Shown here piece by piece: positions 1 through 12,196 of a stretch of 64,000 nt of DNA (position 1 is its first letter; each line of letters begins with the position of its first letter). Under the pieces are notes generated by a model. The model was given only the letters and a program-made list of their open reading frames with translations. It was not told the DNA's origin and did not search any database. This DNA comes from Lathyrus oleraceus (lineage: Eukaryota > Streptophyta > Magnoliopsida > Fabales > Fabaceae), in contig NC_066584.1 of NCBI RefSeq assembly GCF_024323335.1, forward strand, positions 430,674,819-430,738,818. Reading direction: 5' to 3'. A program made the position numbers and the translations under genes.

Positions 1-847
1 TAAGCGGTACATTGGGAAAACCCCTGCAACTGCAGATGAAATCCTGTCCAACCCCACTACTGTGGGTCCAATCTATGTCTTTGGCCCTCAAACCCATCAG
101 CTTGGTCGCCCAATTAACATTCTGGCCCAGAAGAACAAAAGCACCCTTGGACGGCAAATAACCCATAAACCACTTGAATAGCAACTGAGCACAGCATCGA
201 ATCAATCCCCCACGCCTCTTCTCGTTCCGGTTATGAACCGAGTAATAGACATGTCTAATCAAGGTGGGAATAGGATTTCCTCAAACAAACAAGCGAATGG
301 CATTAATATCCACGAAGTTCTTCTGGTTTGGAAACAGAATGATCCCATAAATGCCCGCAGCAATCAAAGCACAGACAGCTTTCCAGTTACCCAACTCCGC
401 CTGTTCCTTAGCCTTAGCCTCCAGGAAACTCAGATGAAAACCAGGCAACTTCCCCTTCTCTTTCAGATTACCCTTCACCATCTCCGGACTCAAATAAAGA
501 ACACGGGCAATCCCTCCAATATCAGGTTCCTCCTTGGTAGCATAGAAAGGAACCTGATCTCTGATCTGAAGGCCCAAAATATCAGCATAATCCTCCATCA
601 ACGGCTCGAGTAAGTAATCTGGGAAGACAAAACACCTCAGCTCAGGATCATAGAACTGGAGAAGAGTATGAATGGCGCTCCTGTCTCTGTCAGTGAGTCT
701 GAAAACCATCTTCAGAATCCCCCCATACATCTCACGAAACATCCCCACATGGTCGGGTGCAATCAATGCAATCATATCCTTCAGCACACTGATCTCTGGG
801 TCAAAGAAGCTATAGGCAACATCATCCTTCAAACCGGGTCTTCTCAT
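1..847 (-). pseudogene. Ogre ORF1 protein, broken and truncated by window edge
   Basis: This is the N-terminal part of the Ogre-specific ORF1, the ORF of unknown function upstream of gag. The reading starts at the ATG at 847-845 and follows one frame to the window edge. An in-frame TGA at about 279-281 interrupts it after roughly 188 codons. On both sides of the stop the protein aligns by eye with the ORF1 at 61154-62062: shared blocks include LLQFYDPELRCF against LAQFYDLPLRCF, and IYGIILFPN in both. After the stop the frame continues with a segment rich in W, C and R and ending in a CRGFPNVPL block, matching CGDFPNLPL in the other copy. The TGA therefore looks like a nonsense mutation rather than the natural end. 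The family resembles Pfam DUF7745; that name is from memory. Confidence 0.75.
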
Positions 848-1859
848 ATCTGGGCAGAAAGTCTCTCAACCAGGATCTCGATCAAAAGGGTCCCTGCATA
901 TGGATAAACATGTGTTATATGCAAATAAATGCAATGATGCTGATGAATGAATGCAATGCGTTGCCATCCTCCAAGCCGTCTGATCATCTGCACTGAAACC
1001 TGGTCTCTGAACTGATCATAACCATCTGAGGGAACAAGTAACCACCAATCCAACCCACGGGTTCCGAAATAAACGGAAGAAAGATACATCATCATCATCA
1101 TCTGACGATCTCTGAACAGATACCCATAATCCTCTGAATCGGCCCGGGGAATCCTGAAATAAACGGATCCCCACTGATAAATAACTCGGACAACACTCCG
1201 GCGTCTCGGCAATAAATGATCATAAATCCGACTTATAAATAGGACTCTGATCGACGGAACCAAAAGTCACCATCTGAGTCACCATCTGAACATGCATCTG
1301 AAAGAACCACCCTCCCCTCACAGGTAAATTCTAATCAGGTCACCCTAAGGCGGATAATAGTCTCAACAATCGGGCAGAGATACTCAATGGGTTTGCCCTT
1401 TCGGGTGTGCCATTGTAGCTCCCTTAAGATCGTCTAAACCAAAGATCCGGGAAATGATCGGTCACCAGAGTCAATAGCCCAAAAGAGATAACCCAACCAA
1501 AGTGGAAACCCCCACTGGAAGAGCACTTCTCAGATGAACCTCGTCCGGCTTGTGGTATGTCACGTCGCAACAATGTGCCCAACCGGCATGTGAGCGACGT
1601 GAGACCACGCTAATCCTAGGTGTATACTCGGGCCTGGGTTTTAGCCCAACTTAGAACACCCACCCCAAAATAGAGGAACCACCTGCACAGAGGACGGCAA
1701 CAACATGATAGTATGATGCATGCAAATATTTATGCAAATATATACACTGTTAGAATAATAAATGCGATAAATAAAGCAAAACAAACAACCTAAACTATCC
1801 TAGAACGCTAGGAGAGACTCGCTTAGGGAAAATGGACCAGCAAAAGGTCAACTTCGTAT
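848..1859 (-). other. 5' leader of the left Ogre-like element
   Basis: About 1 kb between the PBS and ORF1. The open frame at 844-1263 looks non-coding (runs of Met and His, no family match) and is best read as leader. No other structure is recognised here. Confidence 0.5.
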
Positions 1860-1877
1860 TCCCCAGCAGAGTCGCCA
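1860..1877 (-). promoter_or_regulatory. Primer-binding site (tRNA-Arg type)
   Basis: On the minus strand the sequence TGGCGACTCTGCTGGGGA follows the LTR end after a 2-bp spacer. The same 18 bases occur at 49603-49620 and 62911-62928 next to the other two 5' LTRs. It matches the tRNA-Arg primer site described for Ogre elements, and it fixes both the orientation and the LTR boundary. Confidence 0.85.
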
Positions 1878-2036
1878 GTTGTCGCATCCGCGAAAAACAA
1901 CCGGCGGGCTAGAACAAAAACACAAACAGAGCCGCCACTACGCGTTATTTATCCCAAAATAGGGAAAGGAAACGCTCAGAGAAACCTGGAAAAAGCATGG
2001 TCTCGCGACCAAAGAGAAAGGGTAAGGGAGTCGGTT

Positions 2037-2068
2037 ACGCAAGGGGAAGGTATTAGCACCCCTCACGT
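2037..2068 (-). promoter_or_regulatory. Conserved LTR stem-loop
   Basis: Plus-strand arms ACGCAAGGGG and CCCCTCACGT (8 of 10 positions pair) around loop AAGGTATTAGCA. It is equivalent to the stem-loops at 33281, 40247, 49773 and 63104, and lies about 160 bp from the LTR edge. Confidence 0.55.
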
Positions 2069-5000
2069 CCGTCGTACTCGACGGGATCCACGTTCTAAAA
2101 GAAAGAAAAGGTTGCTAAAACACCACACACACACACACACCGAAGACAACACAGGTGGGGTTAAGAGGAAGGGGCTCGCTAGGACATCGCATCCTATGCC
2201 TACATATCTCATCTGGAACGAGAATCAGAGCTACTATAGTTCGGCTCACGCACGCCAAACAACACACGCACCTAAACAGGCAAACATGGAGCCTGAATGC
2301 CAATCACTGGACTTACATCAGCATCCGAACCAAAACACACGCACACTAGAACCCAGATGCCACTTGATGGACTTACACCGGCTTCCAAGCACACAACAAG
2401 AACAAACATAATCAAACATAATCAGGATACGGACAGCCAATCGCTGGGCTTACATCCATATCCTGACACACAACAGGATTAACAAACAAACACACACAAA
2501 AAAGAAAAAAAAGTGCCCGGAGAGGTCTCGCATGACCTCCTGCCTACATACCTCGTCTGGAACAAGGATCAGGGCGATGTAGTTCCCCCCAACGGGGGAG
2601 AAAGACTAGCCAGACACAAAGGGAAGACACACTACCAGGGAGCTGTACTCGAGCCTAGTGTTATCATGCATCATTGCCCTATGTTATGGTTTCTACCTAC
2701 TTGCACAACAGCAAGCTAATCCTATCCAGGAAGAAAGCAAGCATGCAAGCATCCGCAAATCAAAACAAAACATCTCAAGCAAATATCCACATAGCACACA
2801 CTATACCCAGTCAAGTGAGGCTCAAACAATGGGCTTGACTGCCGAGGCAAGTCATCTGTACAAGGGTAGTGTTAGCTCTTAACCTTGCCATTGAGGGGCT
2901 AAGGTGAAGCCAGATGAAAGGTGAGTGAAGATTAGACTTCACAGCTCTTATCCCTGTCCAGGGAGAGCTTCAAACAAAGGAGTGTGGGTTCAGAAAAGAG
3001 GAACCCTTCTACACTCAAAGACTCTGACACAACTGTACAAAGTACAAGATCTTGGGTTTGTGTCCCAATGCATCAACACAGTGGTGTGAGCAGAGGGACG
3101 ACTCAACAGAATAGTGGGAGATAGATTGCATATCTCTATGATCCACCAATTGCCTTAATCAAGGACTTTACCTGCTTGGCACAAAAGTAAACAATCACAG
3201 ACATCGCCTCTTAAGGAGGACTTCAGACAGTTGCCTGGCCAAGTAACAGGCCAGGTCTTCCAGACTGCATGGAGAATAGAAATTCTACCTCAATTGGTTT
3301 AAAAACCAAGCAACAGCAAGCAAGTTCTCAAGGAACTGTAAGCAACTTAATGTACCTGAAATCAATCAAGTATCATCAGTACTTAGATAAACCAACAGTA
3401 AACAGCAAATGGTTAATTAGTTAATCTGTACAAGCAACACAAGTTAGTGCACACAAGTGCAAGCTATAAGCCCAAGCTCAAGAATCAAACCCTACAAAAC
3501 AAAATCATGTTAGTGGACCACATCAAACAAATTCAATTTGCAACTTGTATTTATCTCCTTAAGCTTTTTACCTTTCAACCTGAAAATCCACACCAAATGT
3601 GAGAAACAAGACCACTAGGCCAAGCCTAGGGTCCAAAAGGGATAAAAAATTCTAAACAGCAGGTGAAATTTATCCAAAATCACATTCAAACAAATTAAAA
3701 ACAAATGCAATTGGTCCCATGCTCATATCATTCACCATTATCATTTTATGCACAATTTAACATCAATCATGCAATTTGCAACACCCAATGACCAAACCGA
3801 ACTATCTCAACCAAAAGCCTATCAAAACAATTCAATTAATTCCACAAAAATTCACACCTAAACAGGACACATTCAATGTATAGCATGTCAATTTTCAGCT
3901 CAATTGGACAAAAGAAAGTAGGTTAATGAAAATCAAGAAGTCCAGACACAATTATACAAGCCAATTCAAGGCATCCAAACAATCATCCACTTCAATAATT
4001 CATAAAACAGTTACAACATATTAGAAATGAATGGGATCAAAACCATGATGTCCTACAATGTGTCTAGAATGCTCATGTCAAATTTCATCTTCATTCAATA
4101 CCATATGAGAATTTCACAAGCAAAATGCCAACATGTGTCACACAAGGTCACAAAATGAACCAACAGGGAAGAAAATTATCAATCAATTAGAAAATGCAAC
4201 CAAAAATTCCAGCAAAAATCACATGTTATCTTGACATATCAATGATCATTCATGCAAAACATTGGAGCAATCAAACATTTCTAGGCCAGGCAAATAAAAT
4301 CAGAAAGTTGACCTAGCTAGGTGTGACACAAATTGTCACACCTCTATTCAAAAAATCATATCTAATCAACCAAGTATCCAAAAATCACAAACTTTACATG
4401 AAAATCACCAGCAATGAGTCCAGAATAAGCACAAAAAGTTTCATTCATTTCTTTGGAAGTATGAGCATTTCATGAAGGTTTTGGCAAAACATACAAAAAT
4501 GTGACACATTCAATAAACCCTAAGCCAATTAATTTTCCACACATGCAAAAAATCCACAAAAATCACCATAAAATTCTACACATCATCATGAGCATGGTGA
4601 AAAAAATCTCACTACATTTGAATAAAAAATGAGTGAGATATGAATTTTTTAAGATCATGTAACAAAAATGTAAAACAAAGAAAAAGGAAATGGAATAATA
4701 TGTAATTAAATAGGACCAGTGGCATGCTCGTAATTCTTTACCGCCTGGCCAAAACGCGGTCGTATAACTAATTGACCTGGCGCGTTATCATTGGACGGCC
4801 TTGGCGCCAAACACAATTTTGAATGAGGCAATGGAGAATAACGGATTAAACGTGCCTTTGCTCGCGTCCTTCGCATGAACCAGTCTAGAAATCCCCAGAA
4901 AATGAAGAACAACGAAACTTTACTAAAATCAATAAGTGGATAACCATTGGAACCGTCCTTCCACGTAGATTAAGGATACATAACTCATTTAACCTAATTC

Positions 5001-5555
5001 CTACTGTGGCAAAGGGATCGAGCAATTAAAGTTTCACATCCAAACATTCAAAGCATGATTTCTCACTCATCAGTTCACCAATTCAAAAACTAAGCCTATC
5101 ATGATGATCTACAATGAATGAACTTCAAAAAGCATATCTCAATTCAAAGAATAGTGAGATTCGATTTTTGGTACCTTGGAGATGGCAGCTGGTGTTCTTG
5201 AAGCTTTTGTGCACAGTTATCCAAAACAGATGAAGTTTGAGGTTGAGGAAATTGAATGCCACGCTTAGCTTGATCCAAAACAGCTCCACGTGTGAGAAAT
5301 CTCAATTTGCCATGGTTGAGTTCATGATGAACAGTTGCGAATCTGAAGCTTTTAGCATGAATCTTGATGAAACAGTTGGAGAAGAAGGCTCAAGGAACAC
5401 GAATCAACAAGAACTTTGCAATTTGGTTGAGAAACGATGGAGAAATCTTGAAAAATGTTGATGAAGATTCTTGAAGAATTGAGAGAAAATGGAGGGAAAG
5501 TTGGTTAGGTTCTTGAGAGTTGTGATTATCCTTTGCAATTCAGTTACAATTAATC

Positions 5556-5562
5556 ATTTATA
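5556..5562 (-). promoter_or_regulatory. Probable TATA box of the left LTR
   Basis: TATAAAT on the minus strand, followed by a CT-rich leader-like stretch down to about 5380. Its position implies a U3 of about 1.2 kb and a long R-U5. Prediction only. Confidence 0.35.
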
Positions 5563-6792
5563 CTCCAGCTTAATCATCCTCTTAATCACCAATTAGCAAA
5601 AAATGAATTTGATTAGTATAATGTGAAATTTAAGTGAGAGTTCCAAAATGCCCTTGCCAAATATTGAACCATGACAGCTCATGACAGCTCAAACAACTTC
5701 TATTTGGCATTTGTGATGTGTTGCAAAAATCCTCATTCCAAACTTCCATGTATTTCTCAACTTGGACCATTTTGCCCTTGGATTTTAATTGTACACTTGA
5801 AAATTGACCATTTTTGATGAATTTTGATTATGCACCATGAAAGTACATGTGAAATGGAGTTTGCTCATAAAAAGATCATCCATTTTGGACACTCCATGTG
5901 AAAGTTATGCCCCTTTGATTATAGGTCTTTTTTGAAATTGAATGGACCATAACTTGCCAACCATACATGGGAATTTCAAGTTCTTGGACTTTTTGGAAAG
6001 GTGAGAACAAGATCTACAACTTTCATGTTGAACAAATTTTCATTTGAAGCTCTTTTGGACATGTAATTTTGTGGTGAAAAACTTTCCATTTTTGGAAACT
6101 TCCATTACAAGTCACTTTCTATTTTTGGCAATTTTTGTTCTGACTTTATTTTCTTCATTCTTGAGCTTTGACATGTCAAATAACACTTGTTTCAACATGA
6201 ATGAAGTGTATCCAACTCACTCCCACCTCCAAATCCATAAAATCAATCACAGTTGACCACAGTTGACTTTTCAACTGATAGATGAATTTGGCAATGCACT
6301 GATCAATCTGAGCCCCAATCCTCTGATGAAATGGCTCAAGGGTGAAACCCTAGCCTCAATAATCTCAATAAAATCATGGAATGATCCTCATATCCATCAT
6401 AGACCCCATCTCCTTGCCCTGCCCTGATTGGCCCAATGCAACTGATTAGGGTTGACCAGTGGTCAAAACCCTAATCTCAAGGAATATGATCAACACTTGA
6501 TGATGACAAACCATGATGAGGATGATGAATCATTTCAATCAAGATGAAGACCAATCTCCTTGAGAACCACAAAACCCTAATTTGGACCTCCACATCCTCA
6601 GATGATTAATGACCAGTCCAATGAAACCCTAGCTTGCACCATGACCTCTTCATCTTCTGATCAAGACTTAGGAGAATGGCTTGCACAATGTAACCACATG
6701 ATATGCAATATGCAATGCCTAATGACCTAAAAAATGATATACAATATGTTAAGCTAGTCCCAAGAGAGGAGGGCAAATTTTGAGGTGTTACA

Positions 6793-8345
6793 ATAAGAGA
6801 TCGATTTAAATTGGTCAAAATACATCTCAAAACTCATGTTTGGGAGTTTAAGTAATGTGAGTCGACTCATGACTCAGAGCAAAACGCTCGGGTCTGAATA
6901 GGTCGAGTCACATGTCAACTCAATCCTGGGAAACCTGAATGAGTCGAGTCATCGACTTCTTACGTCGACTCATTGCCTATTTTCATTTGAACCATGTAGC
7001 CATGGGTCCGAACAGGTCGAGTCATAGGTCGACTCAACCCTAAAATAAACTATGTTTGAGTCGACTCATTCTCTGTTTGAGTCGACTCATCGCCTGTTTT
7101 ACTTAATTTCCTGTTATGTAACTTTGCAAAATATTTATGTTATGTTTGTTATTTGGTCCATGCATCATATAAATATTCATGTGTCTCTTCTTCAGCTAAA
7201 TAACAAGAAAAGTGAAAGATATACACCAAAGTGCTCATCATCTTCATTCTTCATTGCATTTCTCAATAATCACACATAATAATCTTCATTGAGCATTGTG
7301 CATTGTTGTTGTGATAACGTCCAAATAAGATTGGATTATCTTAGTTTGGGTTGAGGCTTTGTGTGGGTTTTTATTGAATAAAACCATTGGGGTTTTGTCC
7401 TCCAAGAATTGGGGGTTTTTACACTAACCTTTGCTTCGCAGATTCAACCGAGTGAAAAGTTTTAAGAACAGAAGGTTTGGTTAAACAAGTAACGATAATC
7501 GAAGGATTGTGAAGAAAGCTTAGGGTTCAAGCGACTTACGTTCGAAATTAGTCGAACTGAAGTTTTGGAGAACGTGGCGTTCTTGCAATAAGGTAGCGGT
7601 AACCGGAGGTTTGCTCGAAGCGCTTGAAGGACTTGGTTCAACTCGAATAAAGGGGAGAGAATAGAATAGGATCTGCAACAACTCTAGGGGTTGATTGGTG
7701 GTGATCATTTGTTCTCTTGTATTGACATTGCAATGTATTAATAAAAACATCTCAATTCTAGATTTAGAATTGAGGGCAGACGTACCCTAAGCGAGGACGA
7801 TAGGGGAATTTCCTCAACAAATCCATTTTTTCTCTCTCTATCTCTTAACTCTTTAAATTCTGCATTAATTACGTTTAGTGTGAAATTAATAGTAAAATCA
7901 ATATCGCTTGATTGTTGTGCATAGTAACTGTTCGATAAATTGTTGCAATCACTTTAATTGCAACTGAGTAAAATTCTGCATATTCAATTTGAGTGAAATT
8001 GAAATTTGGTGTGGAGTGCACACCAAGTGTTCGATACAATTAATCTCACATAAACTTAGTCATATTGTACTTGATTTCTTATTGTGTTTAAGCATTATTA
8101 GAGGTAACAATATCAAGGATTATAGTGGTTAATCGATTAATTTAGATAGTGGTTGATAATCTCTATCTTAAGTAATTCCATTCGGTTTCATGCATATTCG
8201 ATCTTTCCATTAACAGATCGTCTAGACGATTATAATCTAGGGTGCTTCCACAACCGTTGAAAACATTTTTAAAAAGCGGTAAATTTCAAAACTGATCTAT
8301 TCAACCCCTCTTCTAGATCGGTATTATCATCTAATATTATTTAGT
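6793..8345 (+). mobile_element. Probable Ty1/copia (SIRE/Maximus-like) LTR remnant
   Basis: A stretch of about 1.5 kb without coding sequence. Two features recall SIRE/Maximus LTRs: the GGGTTTTGTCCTCCAAGAAT region near 7390, and the closing stretch AACTGATCTATTCAACCCC followed by TCTTCTAGATCGG near 8290-8325. Its first 300 bp carry repeated GAGTCGACTCAT palindromes. Ends are uncertain because an Ogre LTR abuts it at 6793 and an inverted copia fragment follows. Confidence 0.4.
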
Positions 8346-9288
8346 TTAAACACCATCATTTCCTCTCCATTTTAACAAAACCTAGAAGTTGTGTGACATA
8401 AACCTTTTCATCCAATGCTCCATTCAAAAATACATATTTCACATCAGGATGGAATTTTAACTAGTTTTTCTTGTAGGCCAAGGCAACTACTAACCTGATT
8501 GTTTCCAATCTTGCAACTAGAGCATATACTTCTGAGTAGTCAAGACCTGTTCTTTGTAGAAATCCTCTTGATAATAGTCTGTCCTTCTGCTTACCAATTG
8601 AGCCACCAGGATTGTGTTTTAGCTTATATACCCACTTTACCTTAATTGCTTTGGTGTTGGCTGACAATTTGACAAGTCCCCATGTATGATTTCTCTCTAT
8701 AGCTTCCAATTCTTCCATCAATGCATTTTTCAAGGCTTCATGATGGTTAATAGTTTCAACATCTGCTAGTAATGCAAAGTGAACAAAATCTCCATCTTTT
8801 GTGACTTCATTATCAGCAGTCACTTCACAATCTTGTAATCTTGCTGGAGGCATCCTTATCCTTTGAGGCCTTTGACTCACCTCAGGAGCATTTTCAACTA
8901 TGTCACCTGATGAAGCATCACCAGAGTCCACTTATTCTTTTTCAAAACCTGAGTTCAACAAAAAATTGATACTTATTCTATTTGATGTCCAATTCCATGT
9001 CTCATTTTCATCAATGGTGATGTTTATACTACTTATAATCTTCTCACTAATTGGACTAAACAATCTATAAGCTCCAGTCTTGTAATAACCAACAAGAATC
9101 ATTGTTACACTTTTGTCATCCAACTTCTTCCTTCTAGCATCAGGTACATGTTTATAGCAAACTGAGCCAAACACTTAAAGGTGATTCAGTGATGGTTTTT
9201 TCCACTCCATACTTCTTTTGGAACCATGTTATTAAATTTCCTTGTTGTACATTTGTTCAACACATATGCAACAGTTGTAACGGTTTCT
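8346..9288 (-). pseudogene. Ty1/copia polyprotein fragment (integrase C-terminus to start of RT)
   Basis: A decayed copia pol fragment. Reading on the minus strand from 9288, the integrase C-terminal region appears first (NMVPKEVWSGKKPSLNHL, then VFGSVCYKHVPDARRKKLDD), with an in-frame TAA at about 9175. A linker and the N-terminus of reverse transcriptase follow (HTWGLVKLSANTKAIKVKWV, KLKHNPGGSIGKQKDRLLSRG, then VKYVFLNGALDEKVYV near 8400). At least one further stop lies near 8932. The RT catalytic region, RNase H and both LTRs of this copy are absent. It is cut at 9289 by the tandem LTR chain. The domain order (IN before RT) is diagnostic of Ty1/copia. Confidence 0.85.
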
Positions 9289-11955
9289 TGTAACACACTA
9301 AGCCCCCAAATATGATTTGTAAAATATGCGTGAAATATGAAGATTTCATCTAGGGTGTCACATTAACAACTTCCATTTTATCAGCAAAAGTCGGAAATTC
9401 AAAAACAAAACATTAACAACTTTATTTTCAAATAACTTAAAGTAATAAGATATAGCAAGGTAGTTTATTCAACACAACTTAAAAATGTAGCAAAACCCAA
9501 CACGATGTTACAATATTAGAGTGACACCAAATACAAAACTAAACATCCGACAAAGGTACAACAAACATAAAAAAAAACTATCTAAGAGGCCAACTACGCC
9601 ATCCTCAGTAACCAAAAGCTAATCACTCTTCATCCTCAATATGGGAATCATTGTATCAAATGCAACAGTAGGAAACATAGAAACAAGAAAGGGGTGAAAA
9701 TACATTCATATATGATAATAATGCATAAAACAACAAGGATAGTTCACATATCAAACATATTCAATCAACATAATACACAACATATAAATTATTATGCAAT
9801 GTGTATTTCCTCTACTCCCACACATGTGGTACCATCCTACAACCCTGGAATGAAGTCCGACAACGCTGGATATCAGAGTTATGTTACTAAGGGATCCTCA
9901 ACATTGGACCGAAGTCCTAAGCTATTATCTGATATACATGATGCGTGATACTACAAACAAATGCAAACAATCAACATTCGTACCTCCTACTCCCATTATC
10001 AGTTATTAATCATAACACTGGACCGAAGTCATAGAACATTGGTTCCTCTCTAAATCCAAAACTCAACATATCTCAACACTTTTCATTATAAATAAACATA
10101 ATAAATAAAATATATTATTTCTCATCAATATCAATAGCATCAAACCTACATCGAAAATCATGTTTTTTCTACTAATCATACATCAGATTCAAATAATTAT
10201 TTAAAATATCAAACGAAGTCGGAATCAAGAAAATGAATATATTCTGAAAAACTTAGAGAGTCAATTTTAAGAATATGATTTTTATTTTAGTACTTAATAC
10301 ACCAATTTGTTCAGTTTCATCAAAGATCAAGAACGGGTACTCATATCGAGCATAATGTTTCTCCTTACTTCAAAATGGTTCCAAAAATTATATACTTATG
10401 AGTAAATTATGAAAAACTTTAGTTGAAAATATCATTAAACCCTCTTTCTAATGCACTTAACTGCATATCAAAAGGAGTTACGAAACTCTAGTTCTATTAG
10501 TTTAAGTTCAGCCCTATCACAATTATTTCCTGCATAAACTCTAAAACTGAATGTCTGACTTCAAAATAGCACGAAATACTATATACTCAAGATAAAATTA
10601 CAAAACTCCTGAGTTTGAAATATCATTAAATAGCAACTGACGTTATCCCAAAAGGTCTTACGAAACTCAAGTTATGCCTTAAATAAGACGATCAATCTTC
10701 TTTTATATCTACCCGCAATTTTCTGCCTTTTTCTCCCCATTAAATTGATTTAAAACTCATCTGTTTTGGTTGTTTGAGTTCTCATCGACCCAAAAATATA
10801 TGGATAAACATTGGTTTGTGTCACGCTTGAATCTCAATGCATCACTACTCAATCATGCCTAATCATAAGACGAGTGATAACTCAACTAAGCTAATTCACC
10901 TAACTCTAAAAATATGTCACTATCATTAAAACTCGACTCTAAGGTCATATACCTTCAAATCCAACTCTAAACGTGTCAAAGGACTCTAAATAAATAAAAA
11001 TATGACTTTAACCTTAACTCATTAACAACTTTAGAGTCAATTCAAAACATGTTAACACCTCTACACATGTTAATTAACTCAAGTTCACAGGTGACACCTT
11101 TACTAAGGTATTTCCCTACAGATGGTCAGAATTCTCATATCCCTCGCCTTAACTCTAAAATATAATGACTCAACTTAATAACTCCTCAAATTCATCACCC
11201 ACGATTCAGACAATCATAAACGCATCCATTACACACAATTAGACATTTATTTCATCAATTATCACTGAATCAACATTAGGTTCATAAAGTCAAGGCATAT
11301 AATCATGTACATCAAAAATCAACATTATACATATAAATCAATATGAAAATCAGGGATCAACCAAACCCGAAAATAATATCTTATCACCACGTTCTAAAGA
11401 GATTTGCACAACCATCTCAAGACCCAAAATATTCGTCAATGAAAGAAACAAGAAACGGGGAAAAGGAAGAGGATAAGGAATCTTATATATTCTTCATACT
11501 TAAACACCCATAGTATGAACAATTCTCCCTCTTACCTCGAATTTGCTGAAAAGCTTGAAGCTTTGGCTATGGAGGTTATTCTCCTACTTTTGCTCAGCTA
11601 GGATTTTGCTCTCAACTCTACTGACAACTTTTTTTCTCTCAAACAACCCCTAGCTCTAATTCTCCTTTCTATTTAAATAAAAATATATTATTTTTATTAA
11701 TTATAAACTCTCCTCAATTCTCATTATTTCCACCCTTCAACCTTAATTTTTATTTAAATTCTAATTTCTCCCCAAATGTCACTTTCTTGTTATTTCTAAT
11801 TAATTAAATTATTAAAAATAGAATTAATTCTAGTTAAATATTAAACTACAATTCCTCACTTCTACGCTAAATTAGTTATATAATTCTACCCAAAAATATA
11901 TATAAAATAATTAAATAAATCTAAAACCCAAATACTCGAAAATCATGGTGTTATA
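9289..11955 (-). repeat. Chain LTR copy 1
   Basis: 2667 bp, from TGTAACACAC to GTGTTATA on the plus strand (the last copy base has drifted from the canonical CA). It contains a cluster of GGACCGAAGTCC-like units near 9845-10031. No ORF has recognisable content. Confidence 0.65.
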
Positions 11956-12196
11956 ACTCTCTCTCACTTAAAGAATTGTTGTCCTCGAAAATTACAAGAA
12001 TAAAACATCTCTAGATAAGACTCCCACAATACGCTACCCTCAACGTATTCTCCCCCACTTATTTCATTTTCACTCCTATTTGCTAACAATTAGAGAAATG
12101 AGTGTCGTCGATATTTCACACGCATGACGTACACAAGGGTACAAACAAGTTAACAAAACCTATGCCGAATGAACCGACCTGCTCTAATACCAACTA
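11956..12196 (-). other. 241-bp internal domain 1 (PPT and PBS only)
   Basis: A polypurine tract lies at 11956-11970 (minus-strand AAGTGAGAGAGAGT) and a PBS at 12181-12192 (minus-strand TGGTATTAGAGC). No coding sequence lies between them. Confidence 0.65.

Larger units (their letters stand above)
1..6792 (-). mobile_element. Ogre/Tat-type Ty3-gypsy retrotransposon, 5' part only (cut by window edge)
   Basis: This is the upstream end of a giant LTR retrotransposon read on the minus strand. From right to left it shows a 4.9-kb 5' LTR (6792 to 1880), a PBS matching the tRNA-Arg type, about 1 kb of leader, and an ORF1 that runs off the left edge. An ORF before gag together with this PBS is the known hallmark of Ogre elements of legumes. 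Gag, protease and pol would lie outside the window. It inserted next to an older copia-like LTR at 6793. The second LTR and target-site duplication are not visible, so age cannot be judged. Confidence 0.85.
1880..6792 (-). repeat. 5' LTR of the left Ogre-like element
   Basis: About 4.9 kb. On the minus strand it runs from TGTAACACCTCAAAATTTGC (6792) to GGATGCGACA (1880). Its start parallels TGTCATACCTCAATTTTG of the Ogre LTR ending at 38308, and its end parallels that LTR's GAGATGCGACA, which supports both borders. It contains a short (CA)n tract at 2121-2140 and a conserved stem-loop (2037-2068). A probable TATA box lies on the minus strand at 5556-5562. No host gene is seen in it; the small ORFs at 4706-5461 have no recognisable content. 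Confidence 0.75.

Noticed and set aside
844..1263. Possible extra gene upstream of Ogre ORF1
   Set aside because: No similarity to the other Ogre copy's leader or to known proteins, with low-complexity Met and His runs; most likely leader sequence.
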